The notes: generated by a model from the letters alone, not told the origin. A stretch of DNA of 64,000 nt from Occallatibacter gabretensis (GCF_001449115.1 NZ_LAIJ01000004.1:1-64000), one strand, 5' to 3'; numbered from the stretch's first letter, positions 28,298-38,098 are shown. A program made the numbers and translations.

Positions 28298-29068
28298 TTA
28301 TCGCGCCATCCATCCGCCGTCAACTACCAGGACTTCGCCGGTCACGTAGTTGCTTGCTGCCGAGGCGAGAAAGACAGCTGCACCCGCCAAGTCCCCGGGA
28401 TCGCCCCATCGTCCTGCCGGAATTCGCTCTAGAATTTGCCGGTTCCGCGTTTCATCCTGTTGCAGCTGCGCGGTGTTCTCCGTGCGGAAGTAACCGGGTG
28501 CGATCGCATTGACCTGCACATTGCGCGCGGCCCACTCATTCGCAAGAGCTTTGGTCAGTTGCGCAACGCCGCCCTTGGAGGCTGCATACGCCGGCACACG
28601 GATGCCTCCCTGAAACGCCAACAAAGACGCGATGTTGATGATCTTGCCTTGTCCGCGCTCGAGCATTGCTCGCCCTGCAAGCTGGCTCAGCCGGAAGACG
28701 CTGTTCAGATTCACCTGGACCACCTTCATCCACGCCTCAATGTCGAAATTCTCCGCTGAATCGCGGTGAATCATTCCGGCATTGTTGACCAGGACCTCGG
28801 GCGCACCCATGCTTGCCGTTACTGCAGCATAGAGCGTGTCCGCTCCGTCCGTGGCGCTGAGGTCTGCGGCAAAGCTTTCCGCACTACGTCCGAGCGAGCG
28901 GACGTACTCTGCCGTATCGTGGGCTGGGCGCCGATTGCCGTGGCACGCCACATTTGCTCCCGCCTCGGCCAGAGCCACTGCAATCGCCGCACCCAGTCCG
29001 CTTGCTGCTCCAGTTACCAGCGCCAATCTTCCATCCAGCCGAAACTTGTCCAGAACTCCCACGTTCAC
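28298..29068 (-). CDS. kduD: SDR oxidoreductase, 2-dehydro-3-deoxy-D-gluconate 5-dehydrogenase type
   Basis: This 256-residue short-chain dehydrogenase has the cofactor motif VTGAASGLGAAIA, VNNAGMIHR and the active-site YAASKGG with Ser upstream (NIASLLA). The C-terminal stretch ILERIPAGRWGDPGDLAG and VDGGWMAR closely matches KduD. KduD reduces 5-keto-4-deoxyuronate-derived diketo-gluconate to 2-keto-3-deoxygluconate in pectin catabolism. It is cytoplasmic and transcribed convergently with the cupin gene, with only seven bases between stops. The nearby GH105 enzyme makes the assignment more likely, although gluconate 5-dehydrogenases are close relatives. Confidence 0.85.
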   Translation of the reverse strand: MNVGVLDKFRLDGRLALVTGAASGLGAAIAVALAEAGANVACHGNRRPAHDTAEYVRSLGRSAESFAADLSATDGADTLYAAVTASMGAPEVLVNNAGMIHRDSAENFDIEAWMKVVQVNLNSVFRLSQLAGRAMLERGQGKIINIASLLAFQGGIRVPAYAASKGGVAQLTKALANEWAARNVQVNAIAPGYFRTENTAQLQQDETRNRQILERIPAGRWGDPGDLAGAAVFLASAASNYVTGEVLVVDGGWMAR

Positions 29069-29149
29069 CCCCGCAACTTCTTCTCAAGTTGCGCAAATAC
29101 CAACCAGACCAGTGTATGGGGAGATACAGAGAATCTGACTGCATGAAAT

Positions 29150-29184
29150 AAAAAGGAGCGGCTTAGTTCAGCCGCTCCCTTTTT
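29150..29184 (-). terminator. Bidirectional-looking terminator after the second Oar receptor
   Basis: The stem GGAGCGGC/GCCGCTCC with an 8-base loop is flanked by an A5 run on one side and a T5 run on the other, so it works on either strand. On the minus strand it lies 26 bases beyond the stop of the receptor gene, which it most likely ends. Confidence 0.88.
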
Positions 29185-29209
29185 ATGAATGACTTATGTC
29201 GACCGCACC

Positions 29210-32200
29210 TTAGAACGTAAAGCGCGAACCGAACTGGAACTGACGTGGCGAGTTGACGGTAGAGGTAATCTGGCCGAAGAGCTGAGCCACGGAAGCCTGT
29301 GCGTAGACGTCTGTGATATCGGGAACATTTGGCATGCCGAATTGCGCGCGGTTGGCAATGTTATAGGACGATACCTCGATGCGAATCGATCGAGTTTCTC
29401 CGAGACTGAACGCTTTGTAAATGGAGAGGTCAACACTTTTTGCGCCCATGGTGCGCACGCCGTCGAGATAGGCTGGCGCATTGCCGGCTACGTAGAGCGA
29501 GGGATTTGTAAAGCAGTTGTAGTTGAACCAATGGTCGAGGTTATGCGGCGCGCCAGATGCCGGATTACAAGTGAGATTGGGACGCTGGTTGAAGTAGGCA
29601 TTGGGAGCGCCGGCGACCGGCGAAGCAATCGGAATGCCCGAGCTCCAGTAGAAGATGCCATTGAAAGTCCAGCCACCGAAGATCGCGTTGCTTACGCCGT
29701 TGAGAACAACCAACTGGTCTTTGCCAAAGGGCAGATCGTAGGAGGCCTCGCCGGTGAACTGATATTTCACGTCCTGCGGGCTAACGGAGTGCTCGAGCGA
29801 AAGGTTGCGGGTATCCTGTGCAGCGCCGAGGTGCGCGCCTACGAAGCCGAGCGGTGGATTGCCATCGTCAGTCATGAGCTTAGACCAGGTAAAGCTGCTG
29901 AGCATGGTGAAGTGCTTAGTGAGGCGCTTTTGCAGCTTGGCCTGGAGCGAACTGTATTCTGAGTCGCCGGCGGGATAGCCGTGGATGTTTATACCGTTGC
30001 CCGCGCCGTAGCTGCCATTGCCGAACTGCGGGAAGGGCTGCAGGGCAACGAAGAGTGGAACTGTCGCCGAGCCATAGTTAGCGTTTGTTGGGTCTTGAAT
30101 CGCAGCCCACTGGTTGGGAACGGTGGTGTTCTGCAATGCGCCCTGGTATTTACCAATAGTGGCAAGGTCTAGCTGGTTGACGTCCACGACGCCAAACGGC
30201 AGAAAGAGCCCGCGGCTGCCTACGTACGCTGCACTGAGCACGAAGGCGCGCGGAAGTTCCACCTGGTAGCCGAAGTTGAAGTTGTAAGTGGTGGGCGTAC
30301 GCTGCGAGTGCAGCATGGCGTTGAGCGTGGTGCCGAGGTTATTGGCATAACCGGTTGGATGAGCGATTGTCTGCACAACTCCATTGGGGAATGGATTATT
30401 CAGAGGATTGAGAATGACGGTGTTGCCTTGGAGACCGCAGAGGTTTGAGTTGGAATTGCAATCGTAGTTGATCGTGTTGGGGTCATTGTTCCACTGGGTC
30501 GCATTCCATGTGGTGCTGGTGGAATAGCCATCACTGTCGAGGCCGGTATTGCCGACCATTTGCACGCTGGGGCCGTAGTAAATGCCGGCGCCGCCGTGGA
30601 AGACAACATGTTTTGTCGGCTGCCAGGAGAAGCCGAGACGTGGACCGAAATCCTTGAGGTTGGTGGTGAAAGGCGAGCGGCTGCCATTTGATGCATAGAC
30701 TTCCGCACCGGTGTAATTCACGCCACTCGCGGTTGCGCTGATTGCGGAATCAAAGTATTCGAGCCGGTTATGGCGCTCAGTCTTGCCCCCGAAGATATCC
30801 CAGCGAAGGCCAGCGGTGATGGTAAGGGATTGCGTGGGGTGCCAGGTATCCTCTACGAAGGCGGCGTAATAAGGACTGGACTCAGCGGCAAAGAGATCTT
30901 TGGTGAAGCTTGGGTAGCCGCCGGATTCAGTTCCAGGAGTCGTACCCGCTCCGAAGAGAAACGATGCGAAGTCACTGCCGCCGACGGCGGTGTTGGTGGT
31001 CTGGTCAGTGGCCGAGATGTCGAAGGCGTAAGCGCCTGAGGCAGCTGGTGGTTGACCGACGTTCATGAAGCGCTTCATGTATTCAAAGCCGGCGGAAAGA
31101 ACATGCTTGCCGAAGGTTTTGGTGAGCGCCGCGCTAGCATCTGAATTTTCGCTGGCGAACTGGAAGGTATTGTAATCTGCAGTGCCGCCTACGCCGCTGC
31201 CGTTGTCGTTGAAGAGAACGAAGGGCAGGCCCTTGAAGTTCTGCTCCGCGGCCAGTGAGGCAGGGAAACCAAGCGTGGTGATGTCAAAGCCGTCCTGGCG
31301 AGGATCGCCGCCCTGATTTTCAAAGTGACGGGTGAACGAGTAACGCAGGTTGAGCGCCATGGTTGAGCCGAGCGTCAGATCATCGGCGATGAGGATGTTG
31401 CGCGCGTTGGTGACGTTCTGCGCGTAATTCAGATCCCACATGTTGCCAAAGGCGTTAAAGGTGGACTGGGTGTGCCGGTCGAACGAGAAGCGGCCGAAGA
31501 TGCGTTGATTCTGGCTTTGAGCCCAGTCAATGCGGACGTCGAACTTTTTGAAGTCGGTGGGGTCGAGACCAGGCAGGAAGAAATTCGGGGTTAGGTCGTC
31601 TGATTGCGAATCACAAGCAACACCATTGACGTTGCTCATATTGCACTTTGGCATCTCGGCAAGAAACTGTGTGGCGGTCGCGTTCGGAGTGGCGATGACA
31701 TTGCTTCCATTGCCGACAGGCTGGCGCGTGCCAGCGAGCGGACCCGTGGCGACGTCCGGCTGCGTAGGGTCGTAAATGGCCACGGGATTGCCATTGGAGT
31801 CCGTGAGACCAGAGAAGTCACCGCCGCGCTCGGCCGTGGTGGGAACGACGAAGCGGTTGGAGGCATCGTATTGCTGTTGCTGGGTGGCTTCAAAGTCCCC
31901 AAAGAAGAAGAGGTGCTTGCTGGGCCATATCGGGCCGCCGAACGAGCCGCCTTCCTGGTAGCGATGAAACTCAGGCGTGATGTTAGGCGTGCCGGCGGCA
32001 ATCTGACTCTGCTTGTTGAAATACTCATTCGCGGCGAGAGCGCTGGGACGGAAAACGCCGAAGGCAGACCCGTGGAATTTTTCTGTACCGGATTTACTGG
32101 CGACGCTTATAACGCCGGCTGCGCCGCTCTGATAGGAGGCTGGCGTGTTCTGCGTTTCTACGCGAACTTCATCGACAGCATCTTCGGGGATATCCGTAGC

Positions 32201-32893
32201 GGGCAGAATGGTGCCCGCATTGTTTTCTGACACACCGATAGGGCTGCCATCGATCATGTAATAGACCGAGCCGACGATGGCGCCGTTGACAGTATAGGAA
32301 GAGACGTCAATGTTAGGGCGTCCGCTGGAGATGTTATTGATGGCATAGGAGCTGGAAGAGTTCGGCGTACCGTTGGCGGGAGTTACACCGGAACTGAGCT
32401 GAATAAGATCGTAGACGTTGCGAGTAAGCAGTGGCACGCGGTCGATGGTTTCAGCGTTAATGAGCTGGCCAACGGTGGAGTTACTGGTGTCCATGAGTTC
32501 CGGAGCCTCCGTCACCGTGACCACTTGGGCGACAGATCCGACCTTGAGCGAAAGATTGATCGTGGTTGTCTGGTCGAGAGTCACCACAACATTCTTCTGA
32601 ACCAGGGTGTCAAAGCCCTGGGCGCTGACAGAGATTTCATACCGGCCGGGAGAGAGCGAGATAAAGGAATAAAGTCCAGATGCGGTGGACTTGCTGACGA
32701 GTTGCGCCCCTGTGGCTGGATTTTTCGCAGTGACTGAGGCTCCAGGAATGATGGCGCCGGTGGAATCAGTGACAAGACCGCTGATGGCGCCACGGCCAGC
32801 CTGAGCCAAAAGGAGATGCGAAGAGACGAATAACAGAATCAGACAACATAACTTGCCCAGGAAAAACATCTTTCCAAATTTTCCAATTCTCAT
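29210..32893 (-). CDS. Oar-type TonB-dependent outer-membrane receptor, LacI-linked
   Basis: This 1227-residue receptor has a signal peptide (KLCCLILLFVSSHLLLAQA), a carboxypeptidase-regulatory-like domain (GAISGLVTDSTGAIIPGASV, about 35-115), a plug (LLTRNVYDLIQLSSGV, VDEVRVETQNTPASYQSG) and a beta barrel ending FQFGSRFTF. CGGAGG lies six bases before the ATG. It has the same architecture as the receptor at 7.7-11.3 kb but is clearly divergent from it. The neighbours are GH105, KduD, a LacI regulator and a GH2 enzyme, so the likely cargo is a plant- or fungus-derived oligosaccharide. A candidate LacI operator lies just upstream of its start. Confidence 0.95.
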   Translation of the reverse strand: MRIGKFGKMFFLGKLCCLILLFVSSHLLLAQAGRGAISGLVTDSTGAIIPGASVTAKNPATGAQLVSKSTASGLYSFISLSPGRYEISVSAQGFDTLVQKNVVVTLDQTTTINLSLKVGSVAQVVTVTEAPELMDTSNSTVGQLINAETIDRVPLLTRNVYDLIQLSSGVTPANGTPNSSSSYAINNISSGRPNIDVSSYTVNGAIVGSVYYMIDGSPIGVSENNAGTILPATDIPEDAVDEVRVETQNTPASYQSGAAGVISVASKSGTEKFHGSAFGVFRPSALAANEYFNKQSQIAAGTPNITPEFHRYQEGGSFGGPIWPSKHLFFFGDFEATQQQQYDASNRFVVPTTAERGGDFSGLTDSNGNPVAIYDPTQPDVATGPLAGTRQPVGNGSNVIATPNATATQFLAEMPKCNMSNVNGVACDSQSDDLTPNFFLPGLDPTDFKKFDVRIDWAQSQNQRIFGRFSFDRHTQSTFNAFGNMWDLNYAQNVTNARNILIADDLTLGSTMALNLRYSFTRHFENQGGDPRQDGFDITTLGFPASLAAEQNFKGLPFVLFNDNGSGVGGTADYNTFQFASENSDASAALTKTFGKHVLSAGFEYMKRFMNVGQPPAASGAYAFDISATDQTTNTAVGGSDFASFLFGAGTTPGTESGGYPSFTKDLFAAESSPYYAAFVEDTWHPTQSLTITAGLRWDIFGGKTERHNRLEYFDSAISATASGVNYTGAEVYASNGSRSPFTTNLKDFGPRLGFSWQPTKHVVFHGGAGIYYGPSVQMVGNTGLDSDGYSTSTTWNATQWNNDPNTINYDCNSNSNLCGLQGNTVILNPLNNPFPNGVVQTIAHPTGYANNLGTTLNAMLHSQRTPTTYNFNFGYQVELPRAFVLSAAYVGSRGLFLPFGVVDVNQLDLATIGKYQGALQNTTVPNQWAAIQDPTNANYGSATVPLFVALQPFPQFGNGSYGAGNGINIHGYPAGDSEYSSLQAKLQKRLTKHFTMLSSFTWSKLMTDDGNPPLGFVGAHLGAAQDTRNLSLEHSVSPQDVKYQFTGEASYDLPFGKDQLVVLNGVSNAIFGGWTFNGIFYWSSGIPIASPVAGAPNAYFNQRPNLTCNPASGAPHNLDHWFNYNCFTNPSLYVAGNAPAYLDGVRTMGAKSVDLSIYKAFSLGETRSIRIEVSSYNIANRAQFGMPNVPDITDVYAQASVAQLFGQITSTVNSPRQFQFGSRFTF

Positions 32894-32917
32894 CTCGGGC
32901 CTCCGGGATTATATTGA

Positions 32918-32931
32918 TTGAAACGTTTGAA
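32918..32931. promoter_or_regulatory. Candidate LacI-family operator between the Oar receptor and lacI-type genes
   Basis: The near-palindrome TTGAAACGTTTGAA has a perfect AAACGTTT core centred on CG, the typical LacI/PurR/CcpA-like form. It lies 25 bases upstream of the receptor start and about 90 bases before the regulator start, so binding could repress both. A TATAAT on the minus strand (32908-32913) is adjacent, but it is so close to the receptor start that I do not assign it as the -10. Confidence 0.6.
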
Positions 32932-33021
32932 TCAGTGTTTAGCGAACTATATGTCCGATTCGCTAAGGTGTCAATAAAGAAAATTCCAAGCCGAAGAGAT
33001 TGCTCAGCAGGAGGTACGCGG

Positions 33022-34095
33022 ATGGGCCAGCGAAAGTCAGGGCACGTGACGTTGCTCGACATTGCGCACGCCAGCGGCTTCTCCGTATCTACGGTGTCGA
33101 TTGTGCTGAGTGAAGCACCCCTCTCGCAGAACGTGGCGGAAAAGACGCGCGGGCATATCCGCACGATCGCGCGGCAGCTTGGGTATCACCCGGATGCGTA
33201 CGCGCGAAGCCTGCGGAGGCGAAGCACCATGACGATCGGCGTCCTGGCGTTCGATCTTTCAGACCCCTTTTGCATACCTCTCATGCGCGGCATTCAGGAA
33301 GGCGCTCACAAAGCTGGCTACATGCCACTGGTCATGGATGCGCAAACGCAGCGCAGACTCTTCGACAACTACCTGCACACGTTGCTGGAACGACGCGCCG
33401 AGGGCGTGATTGTGATCGCAAGCTGGGTATTTGAAGAAACCAATCTGCTGGGAGATATTCGCAAAAACAATGTGCCGATCGCGATTGTAGGCCGTGATCT
33501 GACTTCACGCGGGGTCAACTCGATTCTTGTGGATAATGAGGCTGGCGGCGCGCTGGCGGCACGGCATCTATATGATCTCGGACATCGGCACATCGCGGTG
33601 ATTCGCGGGCCGGAAGAGATGTGTGACAGTGAACCGCGCTGGACAGGCATTCAGCGCGTTGTTGCGGAGACCGGCATGAAGTTGGATGAAAAGCTGGTCT
33701 TTCAGCTTCCGGGCGTGGTTGGACCTGCCTCGGGCTTTGAGGGTGGACAGTGTTTTGCGCGTCAGATGCTTCAGTCACGCAAACTCTTTACTGCGGTGCT
33801 CGCGTTTGATGATCTGACGGCGCTGGGCGTGGTGCGAGGGCTTACCGAAGGGGGAGTGCGAGTACCTCAGGACTGTTCCGTTACAGGATTTGACGATGTG
33901 CTGCCGGCGGAAGTGGCAACACCGGCAATCACGACGATCCGGCAACCTCTACGCGAGATGGGAATAGAAGCGGCTGAACGCGTGCTGCAGGCAATTCAGT
34001 CCGGCGTAAACTTGCCGGCCAAAGCAAAATTGCATAAGACACAACCAGAGCTGATTGTGCGGATGTCGACCGCGCCGCCGGCAAAGCAAAGATAG
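33022..34095 (+). CDS. LacI-family transcriptional regulator
   Basis: This 357-residue regulator has the N-terminal helix-turn-helix VTLLDIAHASGFSVSTVSIV (about residues 10-30) with the hinge helix following AYARSLRRRSTMTIGVL. A periplasmic-binding-protein-like effector domain runs to the end (VIVIASWVFEETN, VDNEAGGALAARHLYDLGH, CSVTGFDDV). The ATG at 33022 is chosen because AGGAGG lies seven bases upstream and the DNA-binding domain begins directly after it; the frame is open 36 codons further but without support. It probably controls the divergent receptor and the downstream GH2 and permease genes in response to a sugar. Confidence 0.95.
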   Translation: MGQRKSGHVTLLDIAHASGFSVSTVSIVLSEAPLSQNVAEKTRGHIRTIARQLGYHPDAYARSLRRRSTMTIGVLAFDLSDPFCIPLMRGIQEGAHKAGYMPLVMDAQTQRRLFDNYLHTLLERRAEGVIVIASWVFEETNLLGDIRKNNVPIAIVGRDLTSRGVNSILVDNEAGGALAARHLYDLGHRHIAVIRGPEEMCDSEPRWTGIQRVVAETGMKLDEKLVFQLPGVVGPASGFEGGQCFARQMLQSRKLFTAVLAFDDLTALGVVRGLTEGGVRVPQDCSVTGFDDVLPAEVATPAITTIRQPLREMGIEAAERVLQAIQSGVNLPAKAKLHKTQPELIVRMSTAPPAKQR

Positions 34096-34109
34096 AAGGA
34101 GACTTCTCT

Positions 34110-36779
34110 ATGATGAAGATGGGACGGAGTTTTGCATTTCTGGCAATGCTGGCAGTGCCTGCGGTTGTGGCTCAGAAAAACTCAACGCCGCTGCACGATG
34201 GATGGCGTCTGCAATCGGCATGCGCTTTGCACGCGGGTGGAGAAACAATCTCCGCGCCAGGCTTTGCTGCAGAGGATTGGCAGAAAGTGCGCGTGCCAAG
34301 CACAGTGTTGGCCGCGCAGGTGGCCAATAAGCTTGTGCCCGATCCATTCTTCGGAATGAACCTGAGATCGATACCGGGAACGAGCTATCCAATCGGCCAT
34401 AATTTTTCCAATCTGCCGATGCCGCAGGGTAGTCCTTACAACTGCGGATGGTGGTATCGCACAGAGTTTGCGGTGCCTGCGAGCACGGAACACGATAAAC
34501 GTACGTGGATACATTTCGGTGGAATCAATTATCGCGGCGAAGTGTGGGTAAATGGCCGCAAGGTCGCCGATGGAACTTCGATTGCGGGCGCGTATCGCAC
34601 CTATGACCTGGATGTGACGGATTATGTGAAGCCCGGCATACAGAATGTGTTGGCGGTAGAGACGTTTGCGCCGACAGAAAAGGATCTTGGTATCAACTGG
34701 GTGGATTGGAGTCCGTGTCCTCCGGATAAAGATATGGGTCTTCAGGGAGAGGTAATCCTTAGTGCATCCGGCCCGGTTACACTGCGCTCGCCTATGGCTG
34801 TGACACACTTTGAAGACGAAAGCCTGAAGGTTGCAGAACTGACGGTCTACGCGGAGTTGCATAATGCGGCAGATCATCCAGTGAAAGTGGTAGTGTCAGG
34901 CACGGCGGCAAGTGTGCATTTTGAGCAGCCAGTAGAACTGGCGGCGCATGAAGACAAGACCGTGGTGTTTACGCCGGAGAAATTTGCGCAGTTAAAGATT
35001 CATGATGCGACGCCGTGGTGGCCGGCGCAAATGGGAACTCCGCATCTGCAGCAGCTCTCCATGAGTGCCACAGCCGGCGGGGCAAAGTCCGATGAGCAGA
35101 GCGTAGATTTTGGATTCCGAGAGGTCACTTCTGAACTTACCGCAAATGGATCGCGGCTCTTTCGCGTAAACGGCAAGCCGATTCTGATACGCGGCGCGGG
35201 CTGGAGCCAGGATATGCTTCTGCGCACAGACGAGCATAAATTGAAAGAGCAGTTCCATCTGGTGCGCGAGATGCACCTGAATACGATTCGGCTGGAAGGC
35301 AAGCTGGAGACAGAAGAGTTCTTTCATCTAGCCGATGAGCAGGGAATCCTGGTGATGCTTGGCTGGTGCTGTTGTGATCACTGGGAACGCTGGAGCACGT
35401 GGACGCCGGAGGATCTGACAATTGCTTCGGCTTCACTGCGCTCACAGATGCTGCGTCTGCGCCATCATGCGAGCCTGTTGGTATGGCTCAATGGCAGCGA
35501 CAATCCTCCACCGGCGAATGTGGAGAAAGCATATCTGGATATTGAGGCGGAGACGCACTGGCCGAATCCTACGCTCTCGTCCGCTACGGGCACACCCACG
35601 GTGAACGCAGGACAGACCGGCGTGAAGATGAGTGGGCCTTACGACTATGTGGCTCCAAGCTACTGGTACGTTGATAAACAGAATGGTGGCGGATTTGGAT
35701 TCAACACGGAGACGAGTCCCGGCCCGGCAATTCCTTCTCTTGCCAGTAGAGCGAAATTCCTCACAGACCCGGAGGCGTGGCCGCAAAGTGATGACTGGAG
35801 CTTTCACAATGGCGGCGGAGAGTTTAAAACGCTAACCGTATTTAACGAAGCGATGGCTGCGGTATACGCGCCGCCGCATAGTGCCGCCGAGTATGAGCGC
35901 ATGGGACAGACGATGGCGTATGACTCCGAGCGCGCCATGTTTGAGGCCTACACCAGGAACAAGTACAGCTCGACGGGAGTGGTCCAGTGGATGCTGAATA
36001 ATGCGTGGCCGTCAATGATCTGGCATCTGTATGACTACTATCTCGATGCGGATGCGGGATATTTCGCGGTTCGAAAGGCCTGCGAACCGCTGCATATTCA
36101 ATACTCGTATGATGATGCTTCGATTCAGGTGATCAACAGCACGTACCAGCCTGTAAGCGAGTTGCACGCAAGCGTGAGTGTGCGTGGGTTGCACTGGAAT
36201 GAGTTGTACGCGGCGGAGACGACATTGGATTCCGGCGCGGACAGTGTACAGCGTGTGTTTTCGATTCCCGAGTCATTGTTTACCAGCCCTGAACGACTGT
36301 TCTTCATCGATCTGACACTGAAGGATGCAGCCGGACGCATCATGAGCCGGAACTTCTACTGGGTACCGGGAACACTGACGAGTTTCGACTTTCCTCACAC
36401 CGACTACACGCACACGCCCGCGCAACGTCATGAGGATTTGAGCGCGCTGACGAATTTGCCGCAGGCAAAAGTGGAAGCAACGGTGACCGTTGATAAATCA
36501 GAGCATGGGCGTGTGGTGCATGTGCGGCTGAGCAATTCACAACAGGCACTGGCCTTTCAGGTACGCGCCGCAGTCACAACGGAGAGCGGCGGATTGATTG
36601 CTCCGGTTTACTGGTCGGATAACTGGATCGAGCTTGCGCCCGGCGAAATGTCAGAGCTTACGGCTCAGCTGCCGGAGGATGCGCCCGACGCGCTTTCGGT
36701 AAAGGTCGAAGGATGGAACATTGCGCCGGTTAAACTGACTCCAGAGAAGTCTTCTGCCACAAGCAAAGGTGGGCGATGA
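34110..36779 (+). CDS. GH2 family exo-beta-D-glucosaminidase-like glycoside hydrolase
   Basis: This 889-residue exported enzyme (signal ending VPAVVAQ) has the GH2 layout: a jelly-roll (CGWWYRTEFAVP, WIHFGGINYRGEVWVNGRKV), an Ig-like domain, a TIM barrel (LIRGAGWSQDMLL, NTIRLEGKLETEEFF, GILVMLGWCCCDHWERW) and C-terminal beta domains. Two motifs match the CsxA/exo-glucosaminidase subgroup: WLNGSDN, with Asp464 as candidate acid/base, and FGFNTETSPGPAIPSL, with Glu534 as candidate nucleophile. This points to removal of glucosamine from chito-oligosaccharides, or possibly mannoside or other substrates of related GH2 members. The last four bases overlap the permease start, so the two are coupled. 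Confidence 0.9.
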   Translation: MMKMGRSFAFLAMLAVPAVVAQKNSTPLHDGWRLQSACALHAGGETISAPGFAAEDWQKVRVPSTVLAAQVANKLVPDPFFGMNLRSIPGTSYPIGHNFSNLPMPQGSPYNCGWWYRTEFAVPASTEHDKRTWIHFGGINYRGEVWVNGRKVADGTSIAGAYRTYDLDVTDYVKPGIQNVLAVETFAPTEKDLGINWVDWSPCPPDKDMGLQGEVILSASGPVTLRSPMAVTHFEDESLKVAELTVYAELHNAADHPVKVVVSGTAASVHFEQPVELAAHEDKTVVFTPEKFAQLKIHDATPWWPAQMGTPHLQQLSMSATAGGAKSDEQSVDFGFREVTSELTANGSRLFRVNGKPILIRGAGWSQDMLLRTDEHKLKEQFHLVREMHLNTIRLEGKLETEEFFHLADEQGILVMLGWCCCDHWERWSTWTPEDLTIASASLRSQMLRLRHHASLLVWLNGSDNPPPANVEKAYLDIEAETHWPNPTLSSATGTPTVNAGQTGVKMSGPYDYVAPSYWYVDKQNGGGFGFNTETSPGPAIPSLASRAKFLTDPEAWPQSDDWSFHNGGGEFKTLTVFNEAMAAVYAPPHSAAEYERMGQTMAYDSERAMFEAYTRNKYSSTGVVQWMLNNAWPSMIWHLYDYYLDADAGYFAVRKACEPLHIQYSYDDASIQVINSTYQPVSELHASVSVRGLHWNELYAAETTLDSGADSVQRVFSIPESLFTSPERLFFIDLTLKDAAGRIMSRNFYWVPGTLTSFDFPHTDYTHTPAQRHEDLSALTNLPQAKVEATVTVDKSEHGRVVHVRLSNSQQALAFQVRAAVTTESGGLIAPVYWSDNWIELAPGEMSELTAQLPEDAPDALSVKVEGWNIAPVKLTPEKSSATSKGGR

Positions 36780-38098
36780 CGGCGACGCCGCAGGAAACCG
36801 GACTGAAACGTACGCTTGGCTTCTGGGATCTGGTCCTTTACGGGATCGTGCTCATCCAGCCCACGGCGCCCATGCCGAGCTTTGGCGTGATTTACCAGGA
36901 AGCGCGCGGACATGTGGTTACAGCGATTCTGCTGGCATTGGTGGCGATGCTGTTCACCTCCATCAGCTACGGCCGCATGGCGCGCGCCTACCCGCACGGC
37001 GGCTCTGCGTTTTTGTATGTCGGCAAGGAGATTCATCCGAGCCTGGGATACATTACCGGCTGGTGCCTGGTCATGGATTATGTTCTGAATCCTCTGATCT
37101 GTACCATCTGGTGCAGCCAGGCGGTGAGAAATTTTCTTCCCGGTGTGCCGTACTGGACCCTGGCCATCTTCTTTGCGATTTTCTTTACGCTGCTGAACTG
37201 CAATGGAGTCGAAACGTCCGCGCGAATCAATGCAGGCATGGCAGCTGCACTGGGGCTGGTCATCGTGCTGGTGCTGGTTGCAGCGGTGCGATGGCTGATG
37301 CAGGTCTCGCATCCTGATGCAGCGTTTTTTCTGACGCCGTTTTATGATCCTTCCACCTTCAATACCGGCGGCCTGCTGCGCGGAACATCCATCGCGGTGC
37401 TGACATATATAGGCTTCGACGGTATCTCGACACTGACAGATGAAGCGAAAGATCCGGCGCGAAGCGTGCCGCGTGCGATTGTACTGACGTGCCTTGTCAC
37501 AGGTATTCTGGCAAGCGTTGAAGTGTATGTCGCACAACTTGTGTGGCCGCGCGGACTTGCTTTCCCAGACATCGACACGGCCTATGTGCACGTTTCTGGG
37601 CGCATGGGCGGCCCAATTCTCTTTCTCATTGTGAACAGTTCCCTGCTGCTGGCGAATATCGGCTCCGGCATGGCTTCACAGCTTGGCGCAGCTCGCTTGC
37701 TATACGCCATGGGAAAGGATGGCGCGCTCCCGAAGCGCTTCTTTGGCTCGGTAGATCCGAAGAGCCGTATTCCACGCAACAATGTGCTGCTGATTGGAGC
37801 CATCTGCCTAGTCGGTGCGCTGGTCTTCAGCTACCAGCTTGGCACTGAGCTTCTCAATTACGGCGCACTGCTGGCATTTATGGGTGTCAATGCGGCTTCT
37901 ATGCTGAGGCTGTGGAGGCATGGCGGCACGCGGCAGTGGTTTCCCATGCTGATTTCACTCGGCGGATTTGCTACATGCCTCTGCTTATGGTGGAACCTGG
38001 GAAATCTCGCACGTATTGTGGGCACATGCTGGGCAGCCGCCGGAGTTTTGCTCTGGTTGATGAGGCGTCGCCAGACAGTGCTTCCGGAAGAAGCATAA
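36776..38098 (+). CDS. APC-family permease, PuuP-like
   Basis: This is a 440-residue integral membrane transporter with about 12 hydrophobic helices. The start (LGFWDLVLYGIVLIQPTAPM) and the stretch AISYG-like SISYGRMARAYPHGGSAFLY followed by GWCLVMDYVLNPL resemble the amino acid/polyamine permeases, most closely the putrescine importer type. Its ATG overlaps the stop of the GH2 gene (ATGA), so both proteins are made from one transcript. A link to glucosamine or an amino sugar would be unusual for this family; it may instead take up an amine or amino acid freed from the same material. Confidence 0.9.
   Translation: MTATPQETGLKRTLGFWDLVLYGIVLIQPTAPMPSFGVIYQEARGHVVTAILLALVAMLFTSISYGRMARAYPHGGSAFLYVGKEIHPSLGYITGWCLVMDYVLNPLICTIWCSQAVRNFLPGVPYWTLAIFFAIFFTLLNCNGVETSARINAGMAAALGLVIVLVLVAAVRWLMQVSHPDAAFFLTPFYDPSTFNTGGLLRGTSIAVLTYIGFDGISTLTDEAKDPARSVPRAIVLTCLVTGILASVEVYVAQLVWPRGLAFPDIDTAYVHVSGRMGGPILFLIVNSSLLLANIGSGMASQLGAARLLYAMGKDGALPKRFFGSVDPKSRIPRNNVLLIGAICLVGALVFSYQLGTELLNYGALLAFMGVNAASMLRLWRHGGTRQWFPMLISLGGFATCLCLWWNLGNLARIVGTCWAAAGVLLWLMRRRQTVLPEEA

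Noticed and set aside
29210..32893. Second Oar receptor as a duplicate of the first (7697-11266)
   Set aside because: The architecture is the same, but motifs and most of the sequence differ clearly, so they are distant family members and not a recent duplication.
32908..32913. TATAAT as -10 of the second Oar receptor gene
   Set aside because: It would place the transcription start inside the ribosome binding site and no -35 is seen, so it is more likely chance.
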